A DNA stretch of 64,000 nucleotides, from positions 3,472,001-3,536,000 of the forward strand of contig NC_135355.1 in the NCBI RefSeq assembly GCF_051622035.1, read 5' to 3'. Of this stretch, positions 45,889 to 60,893 are shown one piece after another. Origin of the DNA: Arctopsyche grandis (taxonomy: Eukaryota > Arthropoda > Insecta > Trichoptera > Hydropsychidae). How positions within the stretch are numbered: the first letter of the stretch is position 1; each line of letters starts with the position of its first letter. Position numbers and translations under genes: made by a program. A model generated the notes under the pieces. The model was not told where the DNA came from. It ran no database searches and saw nothing but the letters and a program-made list of their open reading frames with translations.

Positions 45889-48540
45889 AGCGGAGCAACT
45901 CTCGAACGAGAACAAACAAGATGACATTTGGAATTTCCTAATTGATCAGTACATTTTACATAAATACAAGCACCATAAGCTTTCTCGGATGCGTCACAAA
46001 ATCCGTGTGCTTGTATATTAATGGCGTTATTTAGTATTATCAATCTAGAAATTTTATAAAGTTTCATGACTGTATTGGATAATTGACAATCTTTCCATTT
46101 TTTGAAGATTGTCTGAGGAATAAGTTCAATAAGTTTTAATAAAAATAAACTTAACCAATCTGATTGGACACTAGGTCCCACCATCAGAATATTATTTAGT
46201 GAGATGTTGGACGTTGTCTTTGCGGATGCATCAAAAACTACACGATCTTTAGTGGTAAGGCTAAACTCCTTAACCACGACGTGATGAGGTAAATAACAAT
46301 GATCCTCATGGGCCTCCGGGGGTTCGCACTCTGACATATGTCCTAATTCTACATACTCCTCTAAAACTTTATTGTATTCCGTTTTTAAATTATTATTAGT
46401 TAGAAAACGTCTTTCCAATGCCTTGTGTCTCTTCTCCGCGATATGTAACGAATTTTCTATTACTTCAGGGGAATTTTTGAATGGTAAAGCTACACCGAAT
46501 CTACCGTTCTTATCTCGTGATGTGTGTGCTTTCAAATGTTCCTCACATCTTTACTCCTCAAGAGATTGATGTTTCACAATAGGAACTTGTTCTATCATCC
46601 AACGGTTTTGAATATGACTGTCTAATTGACTTAAGCCTATGTGGCTCTTCCCTGGAGCATTATTTACTTCGGGATATGGACCTACGATTGTCCATCCGAA
46701 TTCGGTATCCTTTAAGATAGGCAGACCCTTTCCTAACTGGATGGTTCCTGCTTTCATAGCATGAACACAAATCTCGGCGCCGAGCAATAAGTCGATTGGC
46801 GTCGGTTTATTCCAAAGGGGATCTGATAAACTGATTCTCGCTGGAATCGAAATCAACTGTTGATCCAGTTTCACAGTTGGAATGTCGCCGGTAATTTCTG
46901 GTAATACCAAACACAACACTTTGGTTGAGTAATTAGTGATTGAGGACCTTATGGTCACTTTGGTGATGTGACGAATGCTACTTTCTTGATTAGCGATACC
47001 TACAATTTTTTGAGAGATTTTTTCTAATTTGAAATTATTCTTCTTAGCGAAAGATGTGGTAACATAGTTGACTTGTGAGCCGGAATCTAATAATGTACGG
47101 CCCTTAACGACCGTTCCATTGGACGTTATAATGTCTACTTGTACCGTGGGTAAAATTATCTCCCTTTGAGAGAAATGAGTAGAATGAGCATTAATTGATT
47201 TCCTTTCCGTATTATTTGAACTAGATGTATCGTCCTGATGCAACAAAGTATGATGGTTTTGTTTGCACCTTAAGCAATTAAAGTTAAACCTACAATTTGT
47301 TATCTTATGAGTTGAATTTAAAGGTTTAAAACACATGGTATTAGATTTAACGAATTCATTTCTTTCCGAACTGGATTTTGCTTTGAATTTATCGCATTTA
47401 CCTATGAAATGATTGTTTCAACAAAATGCACATGAGTTTACCCTACTTGATGGGTTTTTGTTCGCGACATGAGTTCTCCTGATTCGTTGATGGTTATGAG
47501 GGAATTCTTTCACCGTAGTTACAGATGCAGTAGATTGTAATACGTTACATCTATTCTGCAGGAACGTCTCTAACTTCTCGTACGGTGGCATTTCTCTGTC
47601 AACCAGAGATGTTTCCCAGTCCTTTAATAAACTAAATGGTAATTTCCTTAGAACTAAACATGTTACCCATGGATCTAAAATTTCTCTCGCGTAACCCAAT
47701 GATTCAATGTTTTTAATACATACCGTTACCTTATTCAATAGATCTCTCAATTCGATATGTGATTCCTTTGTGATTAATTTTAAATCACAAAGTGAGTTGA
47801 TCCTAGTTTTGAGATTGAGTCTCGGTAGATTATATTGGTTGTCTAAAATACAACAAGCTATTTTGTAATTGTCTGAGTTAATATCTAACCCTGATACAAC
47901 TGCTAAAGCGGGACTGAGTAATGATTGATGCAAATATAGTAATTTAGTGACATTCGAATATTTCGTTTTATTTCCTATTGTATTCCTAAAAGCTTGTTGA
48001 AATGATTGCCATTCAGATGGATCTCCCTGAAATGTGGGAATAGTTAACGTCGGTAACTTATCTCTAGCAAATTTAATTGTTGCTTGCTCTACCTTTAGTT
48101 GATTATCTTGAATGGATTGTCTATCTAATGTCGCTTTAAGATTTTTAACTGTTATTGTAATCGTGTCGTACTCTTCGTCTATTTTAGCCGCTTTCTGTAT
48201 ATCTGTAAGGTTATCTAAATATTCGTAATGGAGTTTTTGTACATAGTCGTATGCTTCTTTAATGGTTTGATACTGTCCTTCATTTATTTCGGAGGTTTTT
48301 TCTATTTTTCCTTTTAGTCTTTGTACCGCGCCCAAATACCTTAATTTTATTGACGTCATTGTAACTTCTACTTTATTTTCTTTCGCTAATGTTTTTATCG
48401 ATTGAGTACGACCTCGAGTCTGAGTCTAGAGCTTGACCTGTCTCTAATAAATTCTAAGTTCCTAGTTGGACTTCGACTCTTACGCGACTTGGAAGTTGAA
48501 ACTTCTATTTCCTCGTTTTTAGAACTTGACATTTGTTTCA

Positions 48541-49433
48541 GAAAGTTGCACTATTTCGTCTCATAAATAAAGTTATCCTCTACTGTAGCCGTCAATTGAA
48601 CTATTAGTAGAGATGTGGTAACAATATTCAATAATTAACCGTGAATATCTATATTCTACTTTAACTGTTATCACCAGATTCTATCCAACATATTTTGGAA
48701 GAAATAACAACACCTACTTGGTGGGTACTTGATTTATGCCCCTTCGGCTACAAGTAAAAACAGCCCTGTTTTAAACACCGTGTATTGTGATTTATTTTAA
48801 ATCACCAATTGTTTCATCACACATTATGAAACGAATAACTTCCACATTTATTGTGGAGGAGGGGGGGGCTAACTGTGACTTATTGTCGCAGTTTGAATTC
48901 AACACGTGCTTTCTTGGCTTTACACTACATCTATTGATTTTACACTTTTAATAAGAAATTCGATGCGACCAATGAAACATTCCTTCGTGTGCGCGATATT
49001 ATTATATACGATTACGTGAATATATATTTTTTTTAAACTGTCCTACCCACATGATTGCCTTTTGAAAAGATGGCCTGTGATTGAATACATTCACTTACTT
49101 GATATCCTTTGCGCCGTTTATCTGATCGTTCTGATAATTTCGGATTACCTCTGTGTCCCATGCGCCTTTTTAGCTTATGTTTTTATGTATCTAATTTTGC
49201 GTCCAACCACGCGGTCTCACCTCTGTACCTCTGTATATCAATCAATTTATTGCTGAAATAGAAGCAAACATATTATTAGTATTGGAAAGATAGGAATAGT
49301 ATAAAAGGGAACGATACCGATTTCTTAATAATTGACATCCATTTTTTCTCGACCACGTTTATCCTTTTGGTTTTGTCCGTTTGGTTTTGTGGCTTAGGTT
49401 ACTGGCTTAGTGTCCGGTTCGATGTGACCATCA
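48541..49433 (-). other. Non-coding 5' region of the BEL/Pao element
   Basis: AT-rich DNA between gag and the right LTR-like repeat. It holds an 8-G run near 48867-48876, a GTTTCATCACACATTATGAAAC hairpin-like stretch near 48810 and a small hydrophobic ORF (49062-49256) without recognisable motifs. I cannot name a primer-binding site with confidence. Confidence 0.4.
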
Positions 49434-49658
49434 TGGAAAAGACTTCGATAATGGTTTAGATGAAGTTTATTGCTGTGTAAAATTATACACGTGGAATATG
49501 AGTCCGCGAAACGTTCGAAACACAGAGAACGTCTTCGAACGCTCGCCCCACGCCGATTCTCGGCCGCGACTGACTAGCGGTCCAACCCATCAGTAGTGCC
49601 AATAGACACATTGGTTAATAAGACTGTTTGCCACACATTGATATATAAAGTCGGAACA
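49434..49658 (-). mobile_element. BEL/Pao-associated LTR-like repeat, right
   Basis: TGGAAAAGACTTCGATAATG to AAAGTCGGAACA, as at 40076-40298. The homology between this locus and 17091 starts on the base after this repeat, so its right boundary is independently supported. Confidence 0.55.
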
Positions 49659-51003
49659 GCAATCAAAATGATGAGTGCATCCCTCGTGTCCAGGGAAGCA
49701 CTCATTTTAGCTTTTCCCAGGGGGGGGGGGCAAAATTATTAACCAGTAAAGGATGACTTTATGGGGAGGGGGCGGGTGTGTTGTATTAAAAAAATGAGTG
49801 TATATGAATTTTAAGGGTTTGGTGTAAACGATCGCCAAGCGCCAGACAGACTGAACCACAGATTAACTGGATGGCTACTTTAAACGCAATTCTCGACTTC
49901 ACGAATGATAGATTGCACATCAGACGACGAGTAACCTTTCGATGTGCACAGATGCAATTATTAAAATGGTAATTATTATAATTGAGTTGGATCTTTCTGG
50001 CGAGTTTTATAAGGCAAAATTCGGAACTAAAGTATCAGAAGCACAGAACGTATACAGGGTAGGTGTATGTCGGGACTTCGGGTAGATTTCGCTTAGTGTA
50101 AGTGCGAGCAGTGCGCACGCATAAGGTATACGTGTCGTTGATCTGTGGTTCAGTCTGTCTGGCGTTTGTCGATCGTTTGCACCGCATCGAAATATTAACT
50201 ATTTATTTTTAATCAGTTTTATATTTATCGTTTGGTTTTTTTTAAATTATATTAAGTTATTATTATTATATAATTTACAATATTACAATATTATAATAAT
50301 CATGAAAAAACGTGGATAGTCCCATTCAAATCTAGAGGGAGGGGTGCGGCTGAATACATTTAATTAAAGTTGAATAATTTGTTTTTCGTATGATATATTA
50401 GTTATGAGTGTGCATTATTTTTTATGAAATTTAATATGGTTAAAATTAAAGTTCAATTAATTAGTACCCATTGTAAAAATTAATAAATTAATTCATTTAA
50501 AATGTGCGAGGTATTAACTTCTTTTAGAGATACATACAATCTTAAATAACCAAATTTAAATGGAACGCTACCTTATATTTACTATATATTAGTAATTGAC
50601 CTACATATATCGTTTTTTTTAATATTAATTCTATACGATGTTGTATTTTTAAAAACTGTTTTCGTAAACGTTTAATAATATTATAATTTCATAATGAATA
50701 CATTCTTACAATATTCCAAAGTTGCCATTGTAATCCATGTACAAAAAAAAACTGAGATTATCAATATCGTGAATATTTTATGCTTATTTATTTATTTGAA
50801 GAAAGGTTACGTTAAAGGTATCATGGAAAACAAACTTATTATAAAATTATTATAAAAACACACATAATTATGAATTTACATACGTATATCCACCCCCCTA
50901 TGTGCGTGCTTGCATATAAATATGTTTATGTATGAATATTCAGTACCTCAGAATTATCAAAAAAAATTGAAATATTCGTTGAAATTTATAACTCGCATAC
51001 ATA
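49659..51003 (+). repeat. 5' flank of nrf-6-like gene 2 (copy of 17091-18433)
   Basis: It contains a hAT-like end with a 10-G run (CCCAGGGGGGGGGG), MITE M1 at 49815-50189 and AT-rich DNA. It ends at CGCATACATA, followed here by AATTAATAAGC, with no Tc1-like end: the empty site. Exon 1 of the gene begins 164 bp further on, so the promoter must lie in or next to this block. Confidence 0.85.
49815..50189. mobile_element. MITE family M1, 375 bp
   Basis: Same ends and interior as the copy at 17240-17612, which is its partner in the duplication. GGGTTTGGTGTAAACG on the left and GTTTGCACCGCATCG on the right. Confidence 0.85.
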
Positions 51004-51166
51004 ATTAATAAGCTTACGTCTTTATTTTTTTTAAGTTAAGTTGTGTATTTATTTTTTTAAGAAAAATTAAAAGTTCAATTGAATATCATTAGATTATCCT
51101 CAGTCTTATTATGAATCTCAGATGTGCAAAGCATAGAAAATGCATCTCCCGATATTTGAATATTCA

Positions 51167-54100
51167 ATGAATATAATCGCGATTCTAATTTTCACCAGCT
51201 CGTTCCAAATATGCTATTCATTAAAAATCGATGGTAAAATTCTGAAATTAATTCTTCTATTTTAATACTTTAAATTTTATACCCTTGTATATTAAATGAT
51301 AGTGTTTTTGACACAAATTAAAAATACACTAGAAAAACGGTAAAATTAAATAAAACTTCTGAACAATTTACAGAATTGGAATACAGGAAAATGCCAAAAA
51401 TTTTTACACTGGATCCTTATGAGGAGTGTTTTTCAAAACCAGGTGGAATATATTGTGTTATTGACGTCTACTTGCAGGTGAAAACACCCAATGACCTCTG
51501 GTATCAAATAAAAGTAAGTGTTTTGTATTGGAACATGTTCTGATTACTATCACTTGCCACATACGGGCGAAAATACACAGCAAGGAACGTGGCACATGTT
51601 TTTTTTTAGATACTTTTAAAAGATGCCAATAAATGTGGCATGCCCTGTACATATTCATGGCACGCCCAGCATAAAACGTCCCAAAATCACACCTTGGAGT
51701 GTTTTCAGTAAAATTGTATCCTTGTATTTATCCTTGCTTCTTTACAGTGATCGATAACGGTGTATTCCATATTTGAAGAAATGTAGAAGAACCCCCACAG
51801 CGGGATGCCAAGCCCACGACGTGACGTTCTTCCCTGTGTAATTTCGCCCTAACTATTCTTGTGGGTCTTAACATATTTAAATATGTTAAAGCGAATACGA
51901 GAGCTGTTTCTTTTCTAAACTGGCCTGCTTTAGTCAGCTTTAATCCACCTATATGTGTTTTAATTTTTTTATTATTTATTTTTAGAACATAAGTTCAGAT
52001 ACAATGAAGCACTACAGACACGATATACTTCATAAAGGAATTTGTGTGACTGATAGATGTAAAATACCTGATTATAGTACGCTATATGCTATGAATATTA
52101 CAGATCTTAAGCAAATGATAGAGATTATTCTCTCGGAATGCATCGCAGAAGAACTCGAAGAAAAGTATCAATTGGAAGGAAAAGCTTCTCTTCGATACTG
52201 TGATAATGAAGTTTACACAAGAGCATTGAACGCCACTGATTGGGTTTACATCGCAATAATTTTGGGTATATTGATCATGAGCGGTATTGGAACTGTTTAT
52301 CACGTGTGGTGTAAAAAGCGTGAAGTTAAAACAGGTAAGATATTTTTTAGTTTTACCATATCATATCAGTGTTTCTGACTGTGAGGTCCTTCAGAGTAAT
52401 TTGAACTCTTTATGGAGCTGGGCGACTAATAATCATTTACCTTTTAGCATTAGTAAATGCCATATTCTGTCTTTTTCTCGCTCTTCTAACCCCACCTTAT
52501 ATCAGTATGATCTTGGTGGAACTCCACTGTGTAGACCATTATCCAAAAAGGACCTTGGCATTACATTTGAGAGCAGATGGAAGCTTGGTATCCATATTTC
52601 CAATATGTGCAATAAAGCTTCAAAGATGCTTGGTTTCGTTTTGCGCAATGCTCACAATTTCTATAATTTAAGAGTTTTGCCTCTTCTTTATAACACATTG
52701 GTCCGAAGCATCTTGGAATCTGGTGCCATTATATGGTGTCCCAGTGATTTAACTCACTCTCTAAAAATTGAAAGAGTTCAAAGGAAGTTCCTCCGCTATC
52801 TATATATGAGGGAGTTTGGATACTACCCGCAACTGTTTTCTAGTGCTTTTGTACAGGGATCTGTTGGCTATAGTTCCCTATCTCATCGGAGGGATATGCT
52901 TCTTGTGTGTCATTTCTTCAAATTATTAAGAGATGGGATTCGGTGCATCCGCTCTAAAATCGCCAGACAAATTGAGCGACAGATTAACGGACGGCTGCTT
53001 TAAATGCAATTCTCATCTTCTCGAATGATAGATTGCACATCAGATGACGGGTAACCTTTCGATGTACAAAGATGTAATTATTAAAATTGAGTTGGATCTT
53101 TCAGGCGAGTTTAATAAGGCAAGATTCGATACGTTCCGAATCTTGCCTTATTAAACTCCCCAGAAAGATCCAACTCAATTTTAATAATTGCATCTGTACA
53201 CATCGAAAGGTTACTCGTCATCTGATGTGCAATCTATCATTCGAGAAAACGAGAATTACGTTTAAAGCTGCCGTTCTGTTAATCTGGCGATTTTAGAGCG
53301 GATGCACCAAACCCATACATAATATCGCTATTCTGGGAGTTTGTGTTCCGAGTTCGATTCAACATATGTACGTCACAGTTAAAACACTGCCAACAAAACG
53401 TACGAATATAATACGATCATAATAACAGATCAACAAAAAACTTCTATATATACTGCTTGCTACCAATTTTTCTTCTAGGCAAAATAGTCAATTTTTCTAT
53501 TGGTGTTTTATATTTTTTATATGTACGTAGGTAGTTTTAACCATTTTTTTCATACTGAACAATTAAATATGAATATTAAATTAAATATATTTGAACACAT
53601 TGATTTTTTAAGATAAAGACAGGCAATGAATGCCTCACAAGAAAATTTCACACGAGAAAATTTTATTGAGAAAATAACTTTATAAATAAAGTAAAAGTGC
53701 ACGTTATTTAAAAATTGTTTGGTGTTTATTTATATAAAAAATCATGTCTTGTGTGAAATTGTTTTGTGTAAAATTGTCTTGTGTGAAATTCGCTTGTGTG
53801 AAATTGTCTTTTGTAAGTTTGTCATAAAATCACTAAATTGAACTATAAGTGGATATTCTTAAACCAAAAACATCATATAAATATATAACTAGAGAAACTG
53901 AAATTGTTTCAGAAAACAGATTCCTTGTTTCATTTTCCATTTTATCTAATTGGGAAAAAAATATGACCTTCGAAAGCATATCAAGCAGAAAAAAATATTT
54001 CAAGGCAATAGATGGACTCCGCTTTATCTTCATTAATTGCCTTGTGCTTTATCATTCGCCTATTGCATTTAGTACAACGTATGTCGATAACACTATTGGA

Positions 54101-57100
54101 ATTGATTCGGTAAGAATTATTCTATTATATATGAAAAAAATATGAATTAACGTCAATTTTAAAAATGTTGTGTATATACATATACATATACATTCATTCA
54201 TTCATTCCTTCTGAACTTAATTCACTTCTTATAACGAAAGATTGAAAAGAATTAATCTCACTACACTGGAGACGAGAAGGGGTTTGGTGCATCCGCTCTA
54301 AAATCGACAGACAAACGAACGACAGATTAACAGAACGGCAGCTTTAAACGTAATTCTCGTTTACTCGAATGATAGATTGCACATCAGATGACGAGTAACC
54401 TTTCGATAAGTTCCGAATCTTGCCTTATTAAACTCGCCAGAAAGATCCAACTCAATTTTGATAATTGCATCTGTGCACATCGAAAGGTTTCCCGTCATCT
54501 GATGTGCAATCTATCATTCGAGAAGACGAGAATTGCATTTAAAGCAGCCGTCCGTTTATCTTTCGTTCAATTTGTCTGGCGATTTTAGAGCGGATGCACC
54601 GCATCCGACGAGAAGAATAAGAGTTTTTAAAACACTAAATAATCATTATAAATGTCATATGTCCAATTTTATTACATTCAACGAAAACACTCACCTCAGA
54701 GGTCACTCGCTTAGACTCCAAAAAGAAAAATCTAATAAATTGATCAGAGATTCCTTCTTTTCAAACAGAGTGGTTTCAATTTGGAATGGTCTTCCCAATG
54801 ATAGTGTAATTTCTGATAACCTTAACATTTCTAAGAATAAACTTGACGTATTTTTTAAACTCAAAGGATTTCTGTAATTCTTCTTTCCCAATATCTTATT
54901 GCTGTTTCTTGGTTACTTTGATTTTTTTTCCTCTTATTTTTATTTTTATAACGTCATTTTGAATGTATTATATTTTAGTTTTTTCTCGTTTAATTTACTA
55001 ATATGTATAAATTGATAAAATATGTATAAATGAAACACAAAGTATGCTAAATAAATAAATAAAATAAATTTTCAGGCATATCAAATTCAAGGATCGCAAT
55101 TTTTGACTAACCTGTCTTTGTTCATTCAATTCTATTTTTGTATATCGAGTTTTTTGATGGCCTACAATTTTCTCACTCGAGTTGAAAATAATCAAATAAA
55201 AAGTATTTGGGCATATTTTAGATTGGTACTAGAACGATGGTTACGGTAATTATTTTTTATTATTTTTATTTCTACGTATATTTAAAAAAAAAAAACAATT
55301 GCATTCGAAACATTGCGAAAAAAATTTAGTTTAAAAAATTAGTCATATAAATATGTATGTACTACATATACATATTATGTTCTACAGATTGACTCCAGTG
55401 TATGCAGTGGTTCTCGGATTTTTGTGTACTATTTATGATTACATGGGATCTGGTCCTTTATGGCGAGACAATATAGTCGCTGAAGCTGAAATGTGTCGTA
55501 TATTATGGTGGACACATTTAATCTACCTAAATAATTATGTAGATTATTCAATAGTTTGCTATGATGTATCTTGGTAATGTACATATTTTTTCATTTTTAT
55601 TTTTTTATTCACTGTATGATTCGTGAAATTGCTTGCTTCATCATATATATAATATCACTATTCTGTCTGTGTTTGTGTGTGTGTGTACTATAATAGTCGT
55701 TTCGATTTGACATACATATTATGTCACAGCTAAACCACTGCCAACAAAATGTACGAATATAATTACAAAAGAAAAACTTGGATATATACTGTTTGCTACC
55801 AATGTTCCCTCTAGGCAAATTTGAGCATTTAGCGCCATCTATTGAAAATTAATTTTTCTATTGTATATATGTAGTTTCTAGTATATCTAGGTAGATAGTT
55901 TTTACCGTTTTTTCATATTAAACAATTAAATATATTTAAAAGGTATTTGAAACGAATTCGGTCGCTTGCGAATCGAACACAGGACTGACACATTTCTTTT
56001 AATTTTTTTTTATGCCAACTTAATATGCCAACACACATGCGATGAGATTTCATCGGGTACAACGCCAATATAATGTAACTAGTTTTTCAGCTCTTTTTTC
56101 TATTATGCTGTACATTAACATTAGAATAATATAATACTATGATTACTGACCAAATTAAATTAAATTGTAAAATAGAAAATGATCAGTAGATCAGTAGCTA
56201 TTAAAATATATAAGATGTGTTGTGAACATAATTTTGTAATAATAAAAAGCATTTAAAAATCAAAATCAAATGTAACTAGCATTACACCAGTTGAAATTTC
56301 AACGGGTGATTTGGGTTTTTTTTTTAAATTTCAGGTTGTATTATAAGTAATAACTACCTACTTACCTACATATAAACAATATATAACACCAATTGAAAAA
56401 TTAATTAATTATTTAAATTTATTTTCAATAGATGCTTGTGAGACTATTTTTCTAGAGCAAACATTTGGTAGCAAACAGTATATATACAGGTTATTTCTTT
56501 ATTCGTTATTATATTATATTCGTACATTTTGCTGGCAGTGTTTTAACTGTGACGTACATATATCAAATCAAAACGACTATTATACCACGGCGAGCGTTAT
56601 CGCAGACAGACACACAGGATAGCGCTATTACATATATGTATGATATGGTATATGCAAAACGGTCAAATCGTTTGCCGATTTCATGAATACAGCAAACAGG
56701 CTTGCACTGTCAATTGACTAAATATAAAAAAAAATATACCACGGCATAATGAGACCCCGATCGCATTACATATTTTATCGTCATCTGGATGTACCGTGAT
56801 AAATATTGTTGAAATCACTGATTCTAAATTGTCGTAAAAATTTTCAGGTATTTAGCAGCTGACATGCAACTGTTTTGCTGTGGAACATTAGTTATGATGA
56901 TCGTATGGAAATTTCCTTCAATATCCAAATATCTTTTCGGACTTTTAATTACTGTAGGAATTATTGTTCCCGGCCTGCAAACATATATGTATAACTATTA
57001 TCCAATAATTCCGCCAGATACTGAGTAAGTTTACAAAATTTGTTATATCCATTATTACAGCTCTGCTAATAAATATTAAATATGAAAAATCAGTTTTATA

Positions 57101-60100
57101 TTCGGCCCCTTGATTCATTGTAAAAATTTTGAAAGTATATTTTGTAGAGCTATCACCTTTTGCGCGATATGTTACATTCAAATTTTTTTATTTTTGTTTG
57201 GTTTTAATTTTTTCGCGTCGAAATGCCGTTGCGCTGAAATGTTGCACGCCGAAATGACGCGCTGAAATGTCGCGCGCCGAATTAAATATCAATTTATTAT
57301 AAAAATATTTCAATTTTTTAAATTCACACCTCCAGTATAACAAAAATTACATCATTTTTCATTACAATAATTTGCAATTGCAGTCGCACGTTGAACCATT
57401 TCAAGCACAATCCAACTTTCGTAAATATATATACTACAATGTCTGCAAATATCTTTGGCTATACAATTGGGTTAATAGGCGGTTGCTTGCAATACTATTT
57501 GGAAAAAAATGACACATCATTGGCAAAAATAAAGGTATTTAAACAGCGTATATTTTCCAAACATTTATCTTACATATATCGGGTTGACACGATGCGAGTA
57601 GCTTGGAAGAGTAATTTGGACATTAAATTGGCAACAGGTTCCATCCGTTTCGGAACGTTTTGGATGGCCAAGTTACTTGTCCAAGCTACTCGTATCGTGT
57701 CATCCCGGTACTAAGCCCGCTTAAATTAGGATACACAGAGGCATTAAAAGAAACCATTCAATTATTGCTCGAGCATTTTTGAGATGATTAATATATGTTA
57801 ATTGATTATGAATTATAATTAATTATTATAACTTTTAATTAATTATTATAATTATAAATTTATTATTATTATGATTAATTATCTATTATAATTATTTTAT
57901 TAATAACTTAATTTAATAATTAATTAATATAATTATTAATTAATTATTACAATTAGTGAATAATTAATACAATTAATTATTAATTATTTCAATTATTAAT
58001 TAATTTTTACAATTATTAATTAATTATTATAATTATTAATTGTAATTGATTATTATATTTTCATTCATTATAATTGATGATTATAATTATAATTGATTAT
58101 ATTAATTGATTATATTAATTGATTATGTTAATTGATTATTATAATTGATTATTCTTTCGCTTGCAATACAATATAATCGGTCAGATGATACGAGAAAAAA
58201 CATATGTATATATATATATACATATATGCAGTGGCGGACTGGCCATACAAGCGAACATGCCCGATGGCATGTGGGACTATCTGTTAGAAAATATGGGCCC
58301 TCAGTAAAATGAAATAACTTTTTAACTATTTTTAAATTTTTTTAACCCTGGGGGACCCCCTTTGACTCCTGGCATGCACTAATTTCAATCCCAGTCCGCC
58401 ACTGCATATATGTATATTTTACAAGGTTTTTATTAGTTTCTCTTCGCCAATCGATATGACAAACTTCCTAAATTCTTCCGACCGCTTTGAAAATTTGCCA
58501 TGTTGCGAATTTTGGCCGCCGATAGAGATTTCAATTGGGCCCGCTAAGTTGATGGTGAAATACGATCGTAATAAACACGTTTAATAATCCAAAATTTTAA
58601 GCTTACCAAAGCTTACCCTTACTAGCCACTAGCCTGTAGCCTTACACATTTGTTATCCGCATACCACTCGTTTCCACAGATTTTAATTGTTTAATTGTTT
58701 AAATTCCACGCATTTAACTTAATCTTTTAAGCTAGTAACAATGCTTGTTTAAATAATATTTTTTTGTATATTGATATTTTGCGAAGTGACGAAGCATAGT
58801 TTTTTTGTCAATGCACACATTCTATTCAAAAAAATAGTTTTTATTCGATAAAATATTCTCAAAAAGGCAGTCAAGCGATTAAGCTGATCGTTAAGAGCTA
58901 CCTGGGTATATCGTTTTAATTTGAATACAAAAAAATTACAAACTTTCTGAAATATAATGATGCCAAAATAAAAATTTTAACGCACATGTCATGTTTTACG
59001 TCAAAACAGGTCATTCTGGCCTCTTTGTATTTCATAAAATTCATAATGTTTTTTTAATTTATTTGTATTCAGATTAAAGGTTCATTTAATTTTTAATTTC
59101 ATCTAAGGAAGCGCAACGAATTTTATTTTCAAATAATTATGTAAACAAATGATAAAAATGACGATTTTCTGAAAATAGCGTTTCCCCCATACAAACATCC
59201 ATTGCGGTGCGTTTTATATGAGGACTCTCTAGCGAAACAGCGACTTTGAATTCTCATTAATCCAAACCCAAAGAATATTTAAAAAATCATAATAAAAACT
59301 TTAATATAAAAATATAGAGTGAAAAAAGAAAAACTTATAGGCGGTTAATCAATTAAAATCTGACATGACGAGAGGCTGGCGAAAAGGGAAAAAAATTATC
59401 AGGACAGTGTGGACAAATGCGGCAACGAGGATAAATACGGCAAATAGACGTCGTCGAGAATGATAATGGATTTTTTTTTTTTTTTTGTTGCCATCTTATC
59501 GATTCCCGATAAATCATCACCAGCGATATCGTTGCTCTTCAGATCATGTACGGGCACTACGGAATCATCACTCCGTCCCCAAAATTGTGAATTGGGTTTC
59601 TGAATCTCTCACATTCAGAACACCAATTCGTGAGGCTTATTTCGCTTTAAACGCCTCTGCTGGTGAGTTGTGTCCAATAGCTGCAACGCTTCTATGTTAG
59701 GGTGACGGTGCAGTCTCAACTCGTGCCTTCCGGCGCATTCTCGGATGACTTCTTTTACTTTTTTGATTTTAAGGTCCTTGTGGATCTCTTCATTTGTGAC
59801 GAAGCGATATGCATCGGTGATAATCCTCAAAAACTGGTTTTGACATCTTTGCATTTTTTCGATATTGGATGGCTTACTGCATCCAATTTCCACATATGAT
59901 GACCAAACCGAGTGAAATGGCAAAGTTTGAAAATGATCGGAAAAATGAGGAAAAGGACCCAAATTTTGTCAAAAGAAAAAAATCGAAAGCGAGCTAAGAA
60001 GAGGCTAATAAAAAAGGAATGAAAAAACCTACATTTTTAAAAATTTTGTCAGTTGGAGGAACAAGTTTTGATTGGTTGTAGGTTTCAAAGGTACAAGACA

Positions 60101-60795
60101 TTGTTAATAATCAATGATTTTTTAAAATTATTTAACGTTTCCTTGATACCAAGAAAGCTTTCCATTCATTGATGAAAATCCAAAATTCGCGTTTTTTGCT
60201 CCGGCCGGCAACATACCTCAATGATTAGCGTATAGTGCTTACAACCGAAGGATCACAGATTCGAGCCCTGGCCTGGCGGTGTTGTTGGCCTGACCTAGCT
60301 CCAGGTCAAGTTTCTATCAGAGTTTGCCAACTTATCTGATTTAATTGTTGAAACGGTTCCTCACCAATTTGGCCACCTACCCTCTATAGTTTATAAGGTG
60401 CATGCAAATTATATTATTAAAAAAATGGCAAAAAAAGTTGGTGTATTTTGTAGGTTAAGAAATTTATATTAAGTATAAAAAGTAAAATATTAATATATAA
60501 TTGTATTTCAAGGCCTCATACTGTATATTGCGCTACATTGCTCGATCTATTTATTGGATTGTGTATTGATAAACTGCAGAAAGTGCAGAATAGGGTAATG
60601 CGTGCAATTTTTAATGTGAGGAAACGTAAGAATGTCAATAGTATGTTAGATGAATTGAAATGGTCGGATATTAGAAATAGTCTTAGCTTAAGCACTATAA
60701 AATTTGTATATAAGCTAGATAAGAATCTATTTCCCAAATATTTTAATAATCATACTGGATACCCGAAACCTTAATTTAGTTGCCGTTCCTTTCTT

Positions 60796-60893
<98 letters not shown>

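Larger units (their letters stand above)
41301..48532 (-). pseudogene. BEL/Pao gag-pol, decayed and interrupted
   Basis: Retroelement polyprotein read right to left. Gag starts at 48532 (MSSSKNEEIE), shifts frame near 48400 and runs on with the PTFQGDPSEWQSF domain (near 48020). A TGA at about 47416 cuts the Cys-rich knuckle region (CAFC, then NCRFNFNCLRCKQNHH). Peptidase follows: GRTLLDSGSQVNYVT (about 47090), then a TAA at 46551. RT starts GRFGVALPFK and KDRVVFDASAK, then jumps from MVGPSVQSD to WLSLFLLK; the catalytic YxDD part is deleted. RNase H and integrase follow the nested Jockey-like insertion (43230-45890): ITIDLPE..., HSCVICFRNKP zinc finger, HVGIDFAGPF, YSDNATKFVGA, PHMGGLWEAAVK (DDE). 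Stops at 42959 (TAG) and 42195 (TGA) lie at expected Trp codons; a frameshift near 41520 shifts the C terminus. It is thoroughly inactive. Confidence 0.9.

Noticed and set aside
40076-49658. Certain LTR pair of one BEL/Pao element
   Set aside because: The two repeats share ends but differ strongly in the middle and have no matching target duplication; kept only as candidates.
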